A stretch of 64,000 nucleotides of DNA from Candidatus Laterigemmans baculatus (GCF_010367455.1 NZ_WRPR01000077.1:62001-126000), one strand, 5' to 3'. Shown: positions 16,658 through 25,493, numbered from the stretch's first letter. Translations and numbers: made by a program. The notes: generated by a model not told the origin, from the sequence alone.

Positions 16658-18181
16658 CTAGGGGGCCTGCTGCGGTGCGATCCGCAGGCTGCGGAAGCGG
16701 ACGTCGGTCCCGGGGTCGTGGGCCTGCAGCATGATCGTCCCAGCCTCGAGTCGTCGACCGCGACGAGGATTCTCATTCGGCTCGCGGGTGTCCCGCCATT
16801 CGCAGACTTGCAGCCCATTGACCCAGGCGGAGATCTCCGCCCCGTGGGCGACCAGCATCAGCGTGAACCATTCGGCGTTGTCGGCCGCGATGATCCGTGC
16901 GTCTTGGCGACGGAAGATCCCGCCGGTCCCGCAGTCGGCCGGGCGGAGCGGGTTGCCGTCGATCGCGTCGTTGTTGATCTGGCACTCGTAGCCCATCAAC
17001 GTGTCGCCCGGGATGCAGCGGAAGAAGATCCCCGAGTTCTGTTTCGGGCCAGCCGTTTTGACTTCGGCTAGGAGCGCAAAGTCCGCGAACTCCTCCCGCG
17101 TTTCCAGCTGACCCAAGCCGCCGAGGACGTGCAGATTCCCCTCGGCATCGAGCTCGAACTTGCCCTCCATCTCCGGGTACCGCTTCCACTGAGCCAGCGG
17201 ATCGTCTCCCGTTTCCACCTCCGCAGCTTCCCCGTTGGCAACTTCCCCGTCCGTCGCGTTCTCCTCAGCGTCTTCCGTGTTCTCAGCGTCTTCCGTGTTC
17301 TCGGTGTCCTCGGTGCTCTCTGTGGCTTCCTGCTCGTTCGCTTCCGTCTTCTCAGTGGCGTTGTCACTCGCAGCGGCTGCGAACAGCGGGCGGAAGCCGA
17401 GCGGGCGGAGTCGAATGTTGCGGAAGGCGATTCGGCCTTCGTTGTGCTGCAGCGCGATGCGGCCCGCCGGCAGCGGCATCGGATCGGTCCAGCTGTACAA
17501 CTCGCGGTCGTCCAGTCGCACAGTCACCGTGTCGCCTTCGACCCGAACGTCGAAGGTATGCCAGGCGGCGGGATCGAAGTCGCCGAGCTCGTCTCGCTCG
17601 AGCTTCCGCCGACCCACCAGGGAGCCGGTCGGGAAAGGATTCGCCGGCGGGGCAATATTCAGCTCGTAGCAGTCGGTCGCCGGGTTCTCGGGGACCAGCG
17701 GTGAGCGGAGGAAAATTCCGCTGTTGGTCTCCGCTTCGGCCTGAAACTCCACTCGCAGTTCGTAATCCCGCCAGTTGAGCGACGTGCAGAGCAGGCTCGG
17801 CTCACCTCCGTCGACGACGATCTGCTCGTCTTCGATCCGCCAGTTCGCCGCTCCGGCCATCTGCCAGCCGTAGAGCGTGTGTCCGTCGAACAGCCGAATC
17901 CAGCCCTCACGCGTTTCCGCGTCGGGCAATCGCATCGCCAGCAACGCTTCGGCGTCGAGCTCGAACACCGGCGGCGTCGGCTCGGCAGGTTCCTCGGCAG
18001 CGGCCGTTTTCGGCTCGGCCGTTCCCGACTCGGGCGTTGCCGCTTCCGGCGCTGCCGACTCAGGTATCACCGGTTCAGCGGCCGGTTCGTTTTCGGCTCG
18101 CTTGGAACAGCCGGTGATCGAAAGGGTGAGCAGCCCGACGGCGAGCCACCACGACGAGAGCGGACGGGCGAGAGACTTCAT
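16658..18181 (-). CDS. Lipoprotein with two DUF1080 domains, 507 aa
   Basis: A signal peptide ends in a lipobox LSITGC with Cys25. A Glu/Ala/Pro-rich linker (26-70) follows. Domain 1 (about 85-260) begins EGWIRLFDGHTLYGWQM and contains WHTFDVRVEGDTVTVRLDD, the signature of DUF1080 (3-keto-disaccharide hydrolase/lectin-like jelly roll). An acidic linker with ENTEDAENTEDAEE repeats (about 275-325) leads to domain 2 (about 330-505), which repeats the pattern (LLAEVKTAGPKQNSGIFFRC; ARIIAADNAEWFTLMLVAHG). The family is greatly expanded in planctomycetes and thought to act on or bind sugars; substrate unknown. Likely anchored in the outer or periplasmic face of a membrane. Confidence 0.87.
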   Translation of the reverse strand: MKSLARPLSSWWLAVGLLTLSITGCSKRAENEPAAEPVIPESAAPEAATPESGTAEPKTAAAEEPAEPTPPVFELDAEALLAMRLPDAETREGWIRLFDGHTLYGWQMAGAANWRIEDEQIVVDGGEPSLLCTSLNWRDYELRVEFQAEAETNSGIFLRSPLVPENPATDCYELNIAPPANPFPTGSLVGRRKLERDELGDFDPAAWHTFDVRVEGDTVTVRLDDRELYSWTDPMPLPAGRIALQHNEGRIAFRNIRLRPLGFRPLFAAAASDNATEKTEANEQEATESTEDTENTEDAENTEDAEENATDGEVANGEAAEVETGDDPLAQWKRYPEMEGKFELDAEGNLHVLGGLGQLETREEFADFALLAEVKTAGPKQNSGIFFRCIPGDTLMGYECQINNDAIDGNPLRPADCGTGGIFRRQDARIIAADNAEWFTLMLVAHGAEISAWVNGLQVCEWRDTREPNENPRRGRRLEAGTIMLQAHDPGTDVRFRSLRIAPQQAP

Positions 18182-18257
18182 GGCACTTTAGAAAAATCAA
18201 AGGAGAAAAAGGAGGGATTGTAGCATCCGCCGTTACCGCGCTAGGCCGGTTGCTTCA

Positions 18258-18329
18258 TCAGCCGCCGGGCGCTAGCCCCCGGTTTCTGAAAAACGCTGTG
18301 AGAACCGGACGCTAGCGCGTGGCGGCTGA
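18258..18329. repeat. GCTAGC-family element, A arm plus inverted B arm
   Basis: Same architecture as 1861-1931 and 5726-5796. It lies between the start of the DUF1080 gene and the 3' end of the sulfotransferase gene, so a transcript from the latter would read through it before reaching the DUF1080 gene. Confidence 0.85.
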
Positions 18330-18369
18330 TTGAACGCAATGTTCGAGAAGACCGGATGATTCACCCGGG

Positions 18370-19536
18370 CTAGCGGTATCCGTAGCGGGCGAAGTAGTCC
18401 GACCAGCGGTCCTGGATCAGGGCTTCGTCTTCTTCGGGCAGGCGGTGTTCGTTGGGCTTGTAGCCGCGATGGTTCTCCTCGACCCAGCTCTGCAGCGGAC
18501 GCTCGACCGGCGCGAAGTCCCCCAGTTCGAGTGCCTGATACACGTCGCGGAGCGAACCCACTGGGTCGGCGACGAGATCTTCGTAACGGATGTCGATGAT
18601 CGAACCGGGCGGAACCGCATCGCGGTCGGCGTGGAACGCGGCGTACATCCGCTCAAGACAGCTCAGCACATATTCGCGATCGGTTTCGGCAGGCGGCTTT
18701 TGCAATCCTTGGATCAGGTCGAGCGAAGTCCACAGTCGCCGTGTCGAGGGATACAGCGAGCGGGGGTCGCGGGTGATGTGGATGAATTTGGCCCCGGCAA
18801 AATAATCGGCCAGCACTCCCACTCGGCCGGTATGCGTGGGGCTTTTGAGGACCAACCGCCGCGGACCTTGGTCGCTGCCGAGCGTCACGGCGGTGAGGAA
18901 TTGGTGCAGACCGCTGAGCCAACGCCGGAGCGACATCTCGTCGACCGCGGCGAAGTCGAGGTACTCCATGTCCGGGGCGGGCTGGCGCGGGAACGCGATC
19001 CGTCGGTAGGGCGAGGGAAGCCCCAAATTCATCAGCGCGAACTCATCCTCCTGCGGCCGGTCCCAGCCCGCGGCGACGTTGTCCATCGGCCGCTTGTTGG
19101 GCAGCAACCAGTTGCCGAAGGAGCGAAAAAACCACTCGCTGACCAGAAAATGGCTAGGGGCAAAGCACTGGTAGGTCGTCGGGTAGGAAAGCCGGGGGTC
19201 GAGCATCATCAGCTCGTGCAGCAGCGTCGTACCGCTCCGCCAGTGCCCGACGATGAAAATCGGCGGGGCGGCCAGCTCCGTCTGCTCCAGCTTGGCCCCG
19301 TGCCGCCACTGCTGCAGCCAGCCGAGCAGATCGTTGATCGGCGTCTCGAGCGACAGCAGCAGGGCCATCGGGACGCGCGAGGGATCGACGCGAAAGCGGT
19401 TCGCGCGGAGCAGCCCCCACCACGTCCTGGCTCGCATCCCGTGCCAAAACCGGGGCGCGTAGAACGGATAGCTGTGAAACGACTGGGGGGGAGGGGCGGA
19501 CGACAACGCTGAGGACAACCAGTTGGGGAAGGGCAC
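18370..19536 (-). CDS. Sulfotransferase family protein, 388 aa
   Basis: Transfers sulfate from PAPS to an acceptor. The 5'-phosphosulfate loop is IFIVGHWRSGTTLLHELMM (about 93-111). The 3'-phosphate site is LVLKSPTHTGRVGVL and FIHITRDPRSLYPSTRRLW (about 228-265). The N-terminal 90 residues look like the extension common in bacterial carbohydrate or lipid sulfotransferases. No membrane segment is obvious. Acceptor unknown. It starts at 19536 (ATG). The TAG stop lies in CCGGGCTAGCGG, which resembles a repeat arm of the GCTAGC family. Confidence 0.9.
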   Translation of the reverse strand: MPFPNWLSSALSSAPPPQSFHSYPFYAPRFWHGMRARTWWGLLRANRFRVDPSRVPMALLLSLETPINDLLGWLQQWRHGAKLEQTELAAPPIFIVGHWRSGTTLLHELMMLDPRLSYPTTYQCFAPSHFLVSEWFFRSFGNWLLPNKRPMDNVAAGWDRPQEDEFALMNLGLPSPYRRIAFPRQPAPDMEYLDFAAVDEMSLRRWLSGLHQFLTAVTLGSDQGPRRLVLKSPTHTGRVGVLADYFAGAKFIHITRDPRSLYPSTRRLWTSLDLIQGLQKPPAETDREYVLSCLERMYAAFHADRDAVPPGSIIDIRYEDLVADPVGSLRDVYQALELGDFAPVERPLQSWVEENHRGYKPNEHRLPEEDEALIQDRWSDYFARYGYR

Positions 19537-20001
19537 GCGGTTGGGGAAGGGCAGAAGGGGCCGACGTCGGGTCCCAAGCTACTTCACGATCGCTTCGGCC
19601 GCTATCTCGAAGCCGCTTGAAGAGCGTGTCGCAGTTGCGGCGCGTGTGTCGTCATTGTGGTGACATGGCGGCGGGCTGCGGAGGTCGGCGGAGGAGGGGA
19701 CGAGGGCCGTTCGGAGCGATTTCGAGCCGCTGCCGCAAACTCCGAACCCCCCCCGGCGAGAAGCTCGGTAGCGAGTGGTAACTCTTTTGTTTCAAGTAGG
19801 TTACGAGGTTTCGCCTGGGCCGCCGAGAGGCTGCCGCGAGCGAGCGACGGGGGTGAACGGGAGTGAACTGATGAGCCGCAGTTGGCACGGCTGGCAATCG
19901 GTTTGCGTTTGTAAGAACTACAAAGCGAGACGTCGCTGCAATCGGCGGCGACTCCTTCCCGTTTGATCCTCCTCTCTACTCTGATGCGAAGGGACCTTCC
20001 G
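19537..20001. other. 465-nt intergenic region without a clear gene
   Basis: Open frames on both strands here (for example about 19602-20018 on the minus strand) have unlikely composition and no recognisable motif. I see no repeat of the families listed elsewhere and no strong promoter or terminator. It separates divergent genes, so control regions of the sulfotransferase and the His-rich protein must lie within. Confidence 0.4.
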
Positions 20002-20364
20002 ATGTTTCCGATTTTCAAATGGGCCGCAGCTCCGGCTCTCGGTTTGGCGATGACTTTGGCGGGCGAGGCTCCGCAGGCGGAGGCGGGCGACTCGTTTCGC
20101 CTGCAACTCGGTCGGTTTGGGATCGCGGTCGACGGGCATCATGGGCACCATGGGCACTACCGCCACTACGACCACCATCGGCACCACGGCTACCGCTCGC
20201 ACTACCGCGGCCACTACGGAGGCCACTATGGCCACCGCTATCGCGGGTATCACGACACGTCGCACTACGATTACCACCCGCCGACCATCGTGCCGCACCG
20301 GGGGCATTACGATTACATCCCCGGCCATTACCACTTCCACCGCAGCGGTCACTACCACCACTGA
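20002..20364 (+). CDS. Secreted His/Tyr/Gly-rich protein, 120 aa
   Basis: The frame opens at 19963, but the ATG at 20002 has AGGGA nine nt upstream and starts a signal peptide (MFPIFKWAAAPALGLAMTLA) with a likely cut after AEA. The mature part (about 90 residues) is built from short His-rich steps such as HHGHHGHYRHYDHH and ends HFHRSGHYHH. There is no folded-domain signature. A metal-binding or matrix role is plausible from composition only. Proteins of this look occur scattered in planctomycete genomes, but I assign no family. Confidence 0.6.
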   Translation: MFPIFKWAAAPALGLAMTLAGEAPQAEAGDSFRLQLGRFGIAVDGHHGHHGHYRHYDHHRHHGYRSHYRGHYGGHYGHRYRGYHDTSHYDYHPPTIVPHRGHYDYIPGHYHFHRSGHYHH

Positions 20365-20373
20365 GTGGGAGTC

Positions 20374-20508
20374 CAGCAGCCGCCGGGCGTGAGTGCGGAT
20401 TATTCATCAGCCGCCGGGCGCTAGCCCGGATATTTCATCAGCCGCCACGCGCTAGCGTCCGGTTCTCACAAACTTCGCAGAAACCGGACGCTAGCGCGTG
20501 GCGGCTGA
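20374..20508. repeat. Cluster of GCTAGC-type repeats including a B-B palindrome
   Basis: A truncated arm (about 20374-20395), a short type A arm (20407-20430) and then a two-arm element 20438-20508 in which both arms are type B. The last is the only B-B combination in the window and is thus the most symmetric copy. Confidence 0.85.
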
Positions 20509-20680
20509 TTGAAGAAACGTTCGGCGGGAACGGATGAATCAAGCTGGGCCCAGCGTGGAGGCAACGGACTGCGCACCTGGAGCGACGCGGAGCAGGTGGT
20601 GGCCCACGGAGGGTTGGGGATCGAGTATCCTCAGCAGCCACTTACTGCAAAATCCGAGTTGTTTCTCCGGCGGTCCCGTC

Positions 20681-20923
20681 ATGCATGATATCTCGCCACG
20701 TCGCTTCAACAGTCGGTTGGGGATGGCGTTGTTTGCTCTCTACCTGGTGTTCTATCTCGGCTTCGTCCTCGTCAGCGCCTTTGCGGCCGACTGGATGGAA
20801 GCGACCGTGCTCGGCGGTTTGAATCTCGCCATCGTCTATGGGTTCGGGCTGATTCTGCTCGCGTTCGTGCTGGCCATGATTTATGGCTGGGGCTGCCGCA
20901 GCGACGAGGAGCCGCGAGCATGA
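20681..20923 (+). CDS. DUF485-like small membrane protein, 80 aa
   Basis: Two membrane helices: residues about 14-36 (GMALFALYLVFYLGFVLVSAF) and 44-68. The N-terminal polar part with SRLGMALF and the placement just before an acetate-type symporter match the DUF485 partner (YjcH-like) found with ActP. The ATG at 20681 is chosen; the frame is open further upstream but that part has no family character. Stop and next start overlap in ATGA (20920-20923), so the two are translationally coupled. Confidence 0.8.
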   Translation: MHDISPRRFNSRLGMALFALYLVFYLGFVLVSAFAADWMEATVLGGLNLAIVYGFGLILLAFVLAMIYGWGCRSDEEPRA

Positions 20924-22857
20924 TCTACGAACCCTCCTGGCTCGCCGTCGTTGTCTTCATGGCTTTTGTCGTGGGCACGGTTGGGCTGAGCTTTTACTTG
21001 GGCAGCCGGGCCCAGTCTTCGGAAGGCTATTTTGCGGCTCACGGTCAGATCCCGTGGTTCATCAACGGCGTCGCGTTCGCTGGCGACTATCTTTCGGCGG
21101 CTTCGTTCCTCGGCATCTGCGGGATGATCGCGGCGTACGGCTACGACGGGTTCTTGTATTCGATCGGCTACCTGGCCGGCTGGATCGTGGCCCTATTCGT
21201 GATCGCCGAGCCGATGAAGCGGCTGGGGAAATTCACCTTTGCCGATGCCCTCGATGCCCAGTTCAACTCGCGAGGGATCAAGCTGGCGGCGGGCATCAGC
21301 ACGCTGGCGGTGAGCGTGTTTTACTTGATCCCGCAGATGGTTGGGGCGGGAGTTCTGATCCAGCCGCTGCTCGGCTTTCCCCACTGGGTGGGCGTCGTGC
21401 TGGTGGGGGTCGTGGTGATGATGATCGTCGTCACCGCCGGGATGGTCTCGACGACCTGGGTGCAGTTTCTCAAGGGTTCGCTGCTGGTCGTCTTCAGCTT
21501 TGTGCTCGTCGTGATGGTGCTCGCCCGCGGGCTCTCGACCGAGGAAGTGAATTCGCTCGAGGTGTTGGGGCCGATGGCTCCGCCCTCGGCGGGCGCGGAT
21601 TCGATCGCCGGTCGCCGCGTCGTGGCGGCCGAAAGTGGCTGGGAGGAGACGCCGCAGTTCATTCGGTTGGAGAGCGAAGCGGGGGCGGGCTACGACGTGT
21701 TCGTCATCGACCCGGTCGGCGAGGAGAGCGAGCAGGTTTATTTGCGTGAGGGGCAGGCGCTGACGACCGCGGCCGACAAGTCGCTGTGGGTCGGCGGCGT
21801 TCCGCTCGGGACCGGTCCGGACGAGCGACAGTTGCAACCGGTCGGGAGCGTCACGGAACTGCCTGGCGGGGCGGAGGCGACCGGTCCGCTCGGTCCGCTC
21901 GAATACCTGACGACGCTTCAGGAGAGCGAAGTCACGCTGTGGGGGAGCCAACCGGTGCGGCATCCCGATGGAGGCGTGACGATGGTCTATTATCCCAAAC
22001 CGACTCCGGGGTCGCAGGTGTTGCGGCCGGGCGAGCATCCGACGTTCGCGGGGATTCGCAGCGGCAACACGCTCGACCGGGTCAACTTCCTGTCGCTGAT
22101 GTTCGCGCTGTTCTGTGGCACCGCCTCGTTGCCGCACATTTTGATTCGCTATTACACGGTCAAGGACGCGGCGGCGGCTCGCAAGAGCACGATCGTGGGC
22201 ATTGCCAGCATCGGGTTCTTCTACGTTCTGACGCTGTACCTGGGCCTGGGGGCGATGACCAGCGGGGCGTTGGATGTGACGACCAACAACATGGCCGCGC
22301 CGCTGCTGGCCCGCAGTCTCAGCCAGTGGTTGTTCGCGATCATCTCGGCGATCGCCTTTACGACCGTGCTTGGAACGGTCAGCGGTCTGATCCTGGCCAG
22401 CAGCGGAGCGGTCGCGCACGACTTGCTCAGCGGATTTATGGGGATCGAACTGACCGGCGGCCAGCAGGTGCGAGTCGCAAAAATCGCCGCGATGGTCGTC
22501 GGCGTGATCGCGATCGTGCTGGGGATCCTGTTCAAAGAGTTGAACGTGAGCTACTTGGTGGGCTGGGCGTTCAGCGTGGCGGCTAGCGCCAATCTGCCTG
22601 CCCTGGTGATGCTGCTGTTCTGGAAACGGACGACGCGGCAAGGCATCATCGCCAGCGTCGTGGTCGGGATGGTCAGCTCGCTCGGCTGGATCCTGCTCTC
22701 GGCCGACACCTTCCAGAAGGTCTACGGATTGCCGGCCGATCAGGCCTGGGCTCCGTTCAGCCAGCCCGGAATCGTCACCATCCCGCTTGCCTTCGCGACC
22801 TTGATCGTCGTTTCGCTGATGACGCCAAAGCCGAAGGAAGTAGGTGCGGAGTACTGA
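20920..22857 (+). CDS. Sodium:solute symporter, acetate (ActP)-type
   Basis: A 645-aa cation:monocarboxylate symporter of the SSS family. N-terminal helices with SSEGYFAAHGQIPWFINGVAFAGDYLSAASFLGI match the sodium-binding core of ActP-like transporters. Core helices resume at about residue 388 (NFLSLMFALFCGTASLPHILIRYYTV). Between them (about 208-385) is a hydrophilic insert of some 175 residues rich in Glu/Gly/Pro (for example RLESEAGAGYDVFVIDPVG), which makes it longer than the usual 550. Coupled to the DUF485 gene. Substrate (acetate or other short acid) is inferred from the pairing. Its stop codon lies in GAGTACTGAG, a short motif found at other gene ends. Confidence 0.88.
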   Translation: MIYEPSWLAVVVFMAFVVGTVGLSFYLGSRAQSSEGYFAAHGQIPWFINGVAFAGDYLSAASFLGICGMIAAYGYDGFLYSIGYLAGWIVALFVIAEPMKRLGKFTFADALDAQFNSRGIKLAAGISTLAVSVFYLIPQMVGAGVLIQPLLGFPHWVGVVLVGVVVMMIVVTAGMVSTTWVQFLKGSLLVVFSFVLVVMVLARGLSTEEVNSLEVLGPMAPPSAGADSIAGRRVVAAESGWEETPQFIRLESEAGAGYDVFVIDPVGEESEQVYLREGQALTTAADKSLWVGGVPLGTGPDERQLQPVGSVTELPGGAEATGPLGPLEYLTTLQESEVTLWGSQPVRHPDGGVTMVYYPKPTPGSQVLRPGEHPTFAGIRSGNTLDRVNFLSLMFALFCGTASLPHILIRYYTVKDAAAARKSTIVGIASIGFFYVLTLYLGLGAMTSGALDVTTNNMAAPLLARSLSQWLFAIISAIAFTTVLGTVSGLILASSGAVAHDLLSGFMGIELTGGQQVRVAKIAAMVVGVIAIVLGILFKELNVSYLVGWAFSVAASANLPALVMLLFWKRTTRQGIIASVVVGMVSSLGWILLSADTFQKVYGLPADQAWAPFSQPGIVTIPLAFATLIVVSLMTPKPKEVGAEY

Positions 22858-22873
22858 GAAGGGGGCAGCACCC

Positions 22874-23551
22874 ATGAAGGTCTGTATCGTGGGGGCATCC
22901 GGCAAGCTGGGCCAGTACATGGTCCAGCATTGCCTCGACAGGGGCTACCAGGTTACGGGTGTCTGCCGACCCAAGAGCGCTGCAAAGCTGGATCGCTTCG
23001 GAGACCGAATCACCGTGGTGCCGGGTTTCACGGACGACCGGGAGGTGATTCAGCGGGCCGTTGCGGGCTGTGATGGCGTGCTCGCGGTTCTCGTGCCGTG
23101 GGGTGTCCATGGCTACGCTTCGGGAACAGCGCGAGCCGTTTTGGAGGGTTCCGAGCCTGACTGCCGGCTGGTCTTTTCCTGTGGCTGGCACATCACCAAG
23201 GACGGGAAGGACACCTATTCGAAGTCCTTTCTCGTGATGGTGGCGGTCTTTGGCTGGATCGCAAGATTGACGCGGCTGGTGGACATCAAGGATCAAGTCG
23301 CAGCTTGCCGGACGATTTTTTGCAGTCCCAAAAAGTGGACCGTCGTCCGAGGGAGTGACCTCGAAGAAGGCGAGAGTCAGGGGCTCCCGGTGTGGAGCCG
23401 GCACGTGGGCGACCCCGTTCTCGCAAGCAATCTCACCCGACGCGTCGATTTCGCCCTGTTCATGGTCGAAGCTCTAACCAACGACGCACTCATTCACGAG
23501 GCTCCCGCGATCGTGGGCTGTCAGGCACCTTCAGCAGTTGCCCACCAGTGA
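22874..23551 (+). CDS. NAD(P)-binding Rossmann-fold protein, 225 aa
   Basis: Starts at the ATG 22874 after GGGGGCAG. The N-terminal MKVCIVGASGKLGQYMVQ has the GxSGxxG dinucleotide loop of atypical short-chain dehydrogenases (NmrA/SDR_a5-like), and a long-range RPKSAAKLDRF follows the second strand. VLAVLVPWGVHG and FSCGWHI lie where the active-site Tyr-x-x-x-Lys motif would be; I do not see YxxxK clearly, so it may be a sensor or a reductase of unusual type. Codon use looks slightly less G+C-rich than its neighbours. Close spacing (16 nt) suggests co-transcription with the symporter. Confidence 0.7.
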   Translation: MKVCIVGASGKLGQYMVQHCLDRGYQVTGVCRPKSAAKLDRFGDRITVVPGFTDDREVIQRAVAGCDGVLAVLVPWGVHGYASGTARAVLEGSEPDCRLVFSCGWHITKDGKDTYSKSFLVMVAVFGWIARLTRLVDIKDQVAACRTIFCSPKKWTVVRGSDLEEGESQGLPVWSRHVGDPVLASNLTRRVDFALFMVEALTNDALIHEAPAIVGCQAPSAVAHQ

Positions 23552-23573
23552 GGGAGGCGAGTACTGAGTACGC

Positions 23574-24056
23574 TCACTCGCGGCGAGGCGGGGCGAATTT
23601 GATTTTCTCGATCAATTTGACCGGCTGGCCGTCGACCTTGTAGCCGCTGACCGCCGTGATCGCGTTGACGACGTTTTCATAACGGAGGTTGTAATCGGTA
23701 TCGATTTCGACCTCCGGCCCTTCCCCCGCGGGAACCGGTCCGGCATCGGTGCCGATGATCCCCAGGATCGACGCTCGCAGCTGGTCGAAGTCGGTCCCGA
23801 GGTTGTTGTCGTTCAGCAGGATCGAAGTCAGCTGTCCCTGTTCATTAGCGATCAAACGCAACTTGATGGGCAGCTGCGAATCGTCCATCTGACCGGCATC
23901 GGTCGACGCCAGCGGCATGCGGATCGAGAAGTCGCCTTCGAGTTCGACGATCTTGAAGGTCAGGATGAAAAAGATCAGCAGCAGGAAGACGACGTCGATC
24001 ATCGACGTCATCTGCAATTCGACCTTCGTGTCGGGCTCGTGGTTGCGGATCTTCAT
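23574..24056 (-). CDS. ExbD/TolR family protein (second copy), 160 aa
   Basis: Single-span inner-membrane subunit of a proton-driven ExbB/ExbD motor. Residues 14-34 include MTSMIDVVFLLLIFFILTF, with the conserved proton-path Asp (MID). A periplasmic domain follows with the family's beta-alpha pattern; ENVVNAITAVSGYKVDG is near the end. The start overlaps the stop of the preceding exbD in ATGA (24053-24056). It is the last gene of the operon. GAGTACTGAGTACG lies just past its stop. Confidence 0.88.
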   Translation of the reverse strand: MKIRNHEPDTKVELQMTSMIDVVFLLLIFFILTFKIVELEGDFSIRMPLASTDAGQMDDSQLPIKLRLIANEQGQLTSILLNDNNLGTDFDQLRASILGIIGTDAGPVPAGEGPEVEIDTDYNLRYENVVNAITAVSGYKVDGQPVKLIEKIKFAPPRRE

Positions 24057-24496
24057 GACGACAAATCCTCCTTGACCCGGAGGGCGAAGTTTTCCAGGCC
24101 TTCTTCTTGGGCGACGCGGATGATCTCTTGGACTTCGCCGGCGGCGACGTCTTTGTGAGCCCGGATGATTACGTTGGCCTCCTTCTCTCCTGCGTCACCT
24201 TGGGCGCGAAGCACCGCCAACTCCGAACGGAAGCGGGTGCCGAGCGTTTCGGCCGTGTACTGGTCGCCACCGACATAGATCACCCCGTCGAAGCCGACGT
24301 GCAGCACGATCGGGAATTCGATCGGTTGCTCGGGCGGTTTGACCAGTTCGCTGCTGGGCAGTTTGACGTGATCGTTCGCTTCGGTCTGGGTGAAGTTGAT
24401 CAGCACCATGAAGAACGCGATCAGCTGAAACACCATGTCGATCATGGGCGTCAGGTCGGCTTCGGTCAGTTCACGCTTTTCGGATTTAACGCGCAT
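24053..24496 (-). CDS. ExbD/TolR family protein (first copy), 147 aa
   Basis: Second ExbD-like subunit. Residues 12-35 carry LTEADLTPMIDMVFQLIAFF with the conserved Asp in the membrane. The periplasmic part has VIIRAHKDVAAGEVQEIIRVAQEEG, typical of ExbD/TolR C-terminal domains. Two unequal ExbD proteins after one ExbB suggest a heteromeric rotor shaft. It starts 3 nt after the ExbB stop and overlaps the next exbD by 4 nt. Confidence 0.9.
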   Translation of the reverse strand: MRVKSEKRELTEADLTPMIDMVFQLIAFFMVLINFTQTEANDHVKLPSSELVKPPEQPIEFPIVLHVGFDGVIYVGGDQYTAETLGTRFRSELAVLRAQGDAGEKEANVIIRAHKDVAAGEVQEIIRVAQEEGLENFALRVKEDLSS

Positions 24497-24498
24497 GG

Positions 24499-25482
24499 TT
24501 ACTTGCGGGCACCCTGGGGCTGCACGTCCTCAAAGCGGCTCATCAGATTCTCGCTGGTCACGCCGACCTCGAGCAGCAGCCGGGCGACGCGGTTGCGGAG
24601 GATGTTGTAGGCGGCGATCGCGGGGATCGCGACAGCGAGTCCCACGAGCGTGGTGAATAGCGCAGTCGAGATCCCGACCGCCAAATCCGACGGCTTGGGC
24701 GTCGATCCGCCGGTGGCGATTACCTGGAACGACGCGATCATCCCCTGGACCGTGCCGAAGAGCCCGATCATCGGGCTGATGTTGCCGATCAGCGCCATGT
24801 AGCTCAGCCGGTGTTCGAGTTTCATGCTCTCTTCCTCGCCGACTTCCTGCATCCCTTCGAGCGCTCGGTTGTAGCCCCGCGAGAGCTTTGCCAGGCCGGC
24901 CGAGAGGACTTGGCCGAGCACCGACTCGTCGCTGCGGGCCAGGTCGTAGGCCTGCTGGAACTCTTTCTCATTCAGCCGGTCTTCAAAACCTTCGACCAGC
25001 TCCTGCGGACAGAGATTGTCGCGGCGGGCGGCCAGCAGGTTCATCACCAGCAGCGAGACGAGGGTGAACGAGAGGGCGAGGAAGACCAGCGTGTAGGACC
25101 AGCCGAGGGCTTCGAACGTCCAGGAGAGAATGTTCTGCGGCGGCGCGGCCCCTGCGGATTCTTCAGCTCCCCCGCCGCCAGCACCCCCGCCTGCCGCACC
25201 CCCGCCACCAGCTCCCCCGCCTGCCGCTTCACCAGCAGCCGGCTCGGCCGCGGGCACGTCGGCCGGAGCTTCGGCAGCTGGGGGCTCGCCGAACTCATCG
25301 GCCAGATCGTCCTGAGCCACCGCCCACCCGGCCGCAGCGGTGGCCGAGAGGAAGCAGAAAACGAGCAGCCGCAGGTAGGAAAAGGGGCGGACCCGCATAC
25401 TCGTGGCCGCAGCTGGCGAAGAGGAATGAGCACCGTGGGGCACCGGAAGTCTCCGTGAAGGGTTGATAACGTTTCGAGTCAT
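24499..25482 (-). CDS. ExbB/TolQ/MotA proton channel family protein, 327 aa
   Basis: The C-terminal 200 residues are the ExbB fold: helix 1 about 115-140 (YTLVFLALSFTLVSLLVMNL), a cytoplasmic helical region with YMALIGNISPMIGLFGTVQG (about 235-255), and helix ISTALFTTLVGLAVAIPAIA (about 275-295). The N-terminus has a signal-like helix (RLLVFCFLSATAAAGWAVAQ, about 36-55) and a Gly/Ala/Pro-rich linker (60-110). A start at the internal Met29 (25398) would leave a conventional signal peptide. It drives energy transfer across the envelope with the two ExbD proteins; no TonB gene is next to it. Confidence 0.9.
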   Translation of the reverse strand: MTRNVINPSRRLPVPHGAHSSSPAAATSMRVRPFSYLRLLVFCFLSATAAAGWAVAQDDLADEFGEPPAAEAPADVPAAEPAAGEAAGGGAGGGGAAGGGAGGGGAEESAGAAPPQNILSWTFEALGWSYTLVFLALSFTLVSLLVMNLLAARRDNLCPQELVEGFEDRLNEKEFQQAYDLARSDESVLGQVLSAGLAKLSRGYNRALEGMQEVGEEESMKLEHRLSYMALIGNISPMIGLFGTVQGMIASFQVIATGGSTPKPSDLAVGISTALFTTLVGLAVAIPAIAAYNILRNRVARLLLEVGVTSENLMSRFEDVQPQGARK

Positions 25483-25493
25483 GATCGAATTTT

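Noticed and set aside
19602-20018. Minus-strand open frame of 138 codons near the His-rich gene
   Set aside because: Ser/Arg-rich, no motif and no ribosome site; it overlaps the better supported plus-strand gene start.
19918-20361. Val-rich 147-codon minus-strand open frame
   Set aside because: It is the reverse of the His-rich coding repeats, which read as Val/Met on the other strand.
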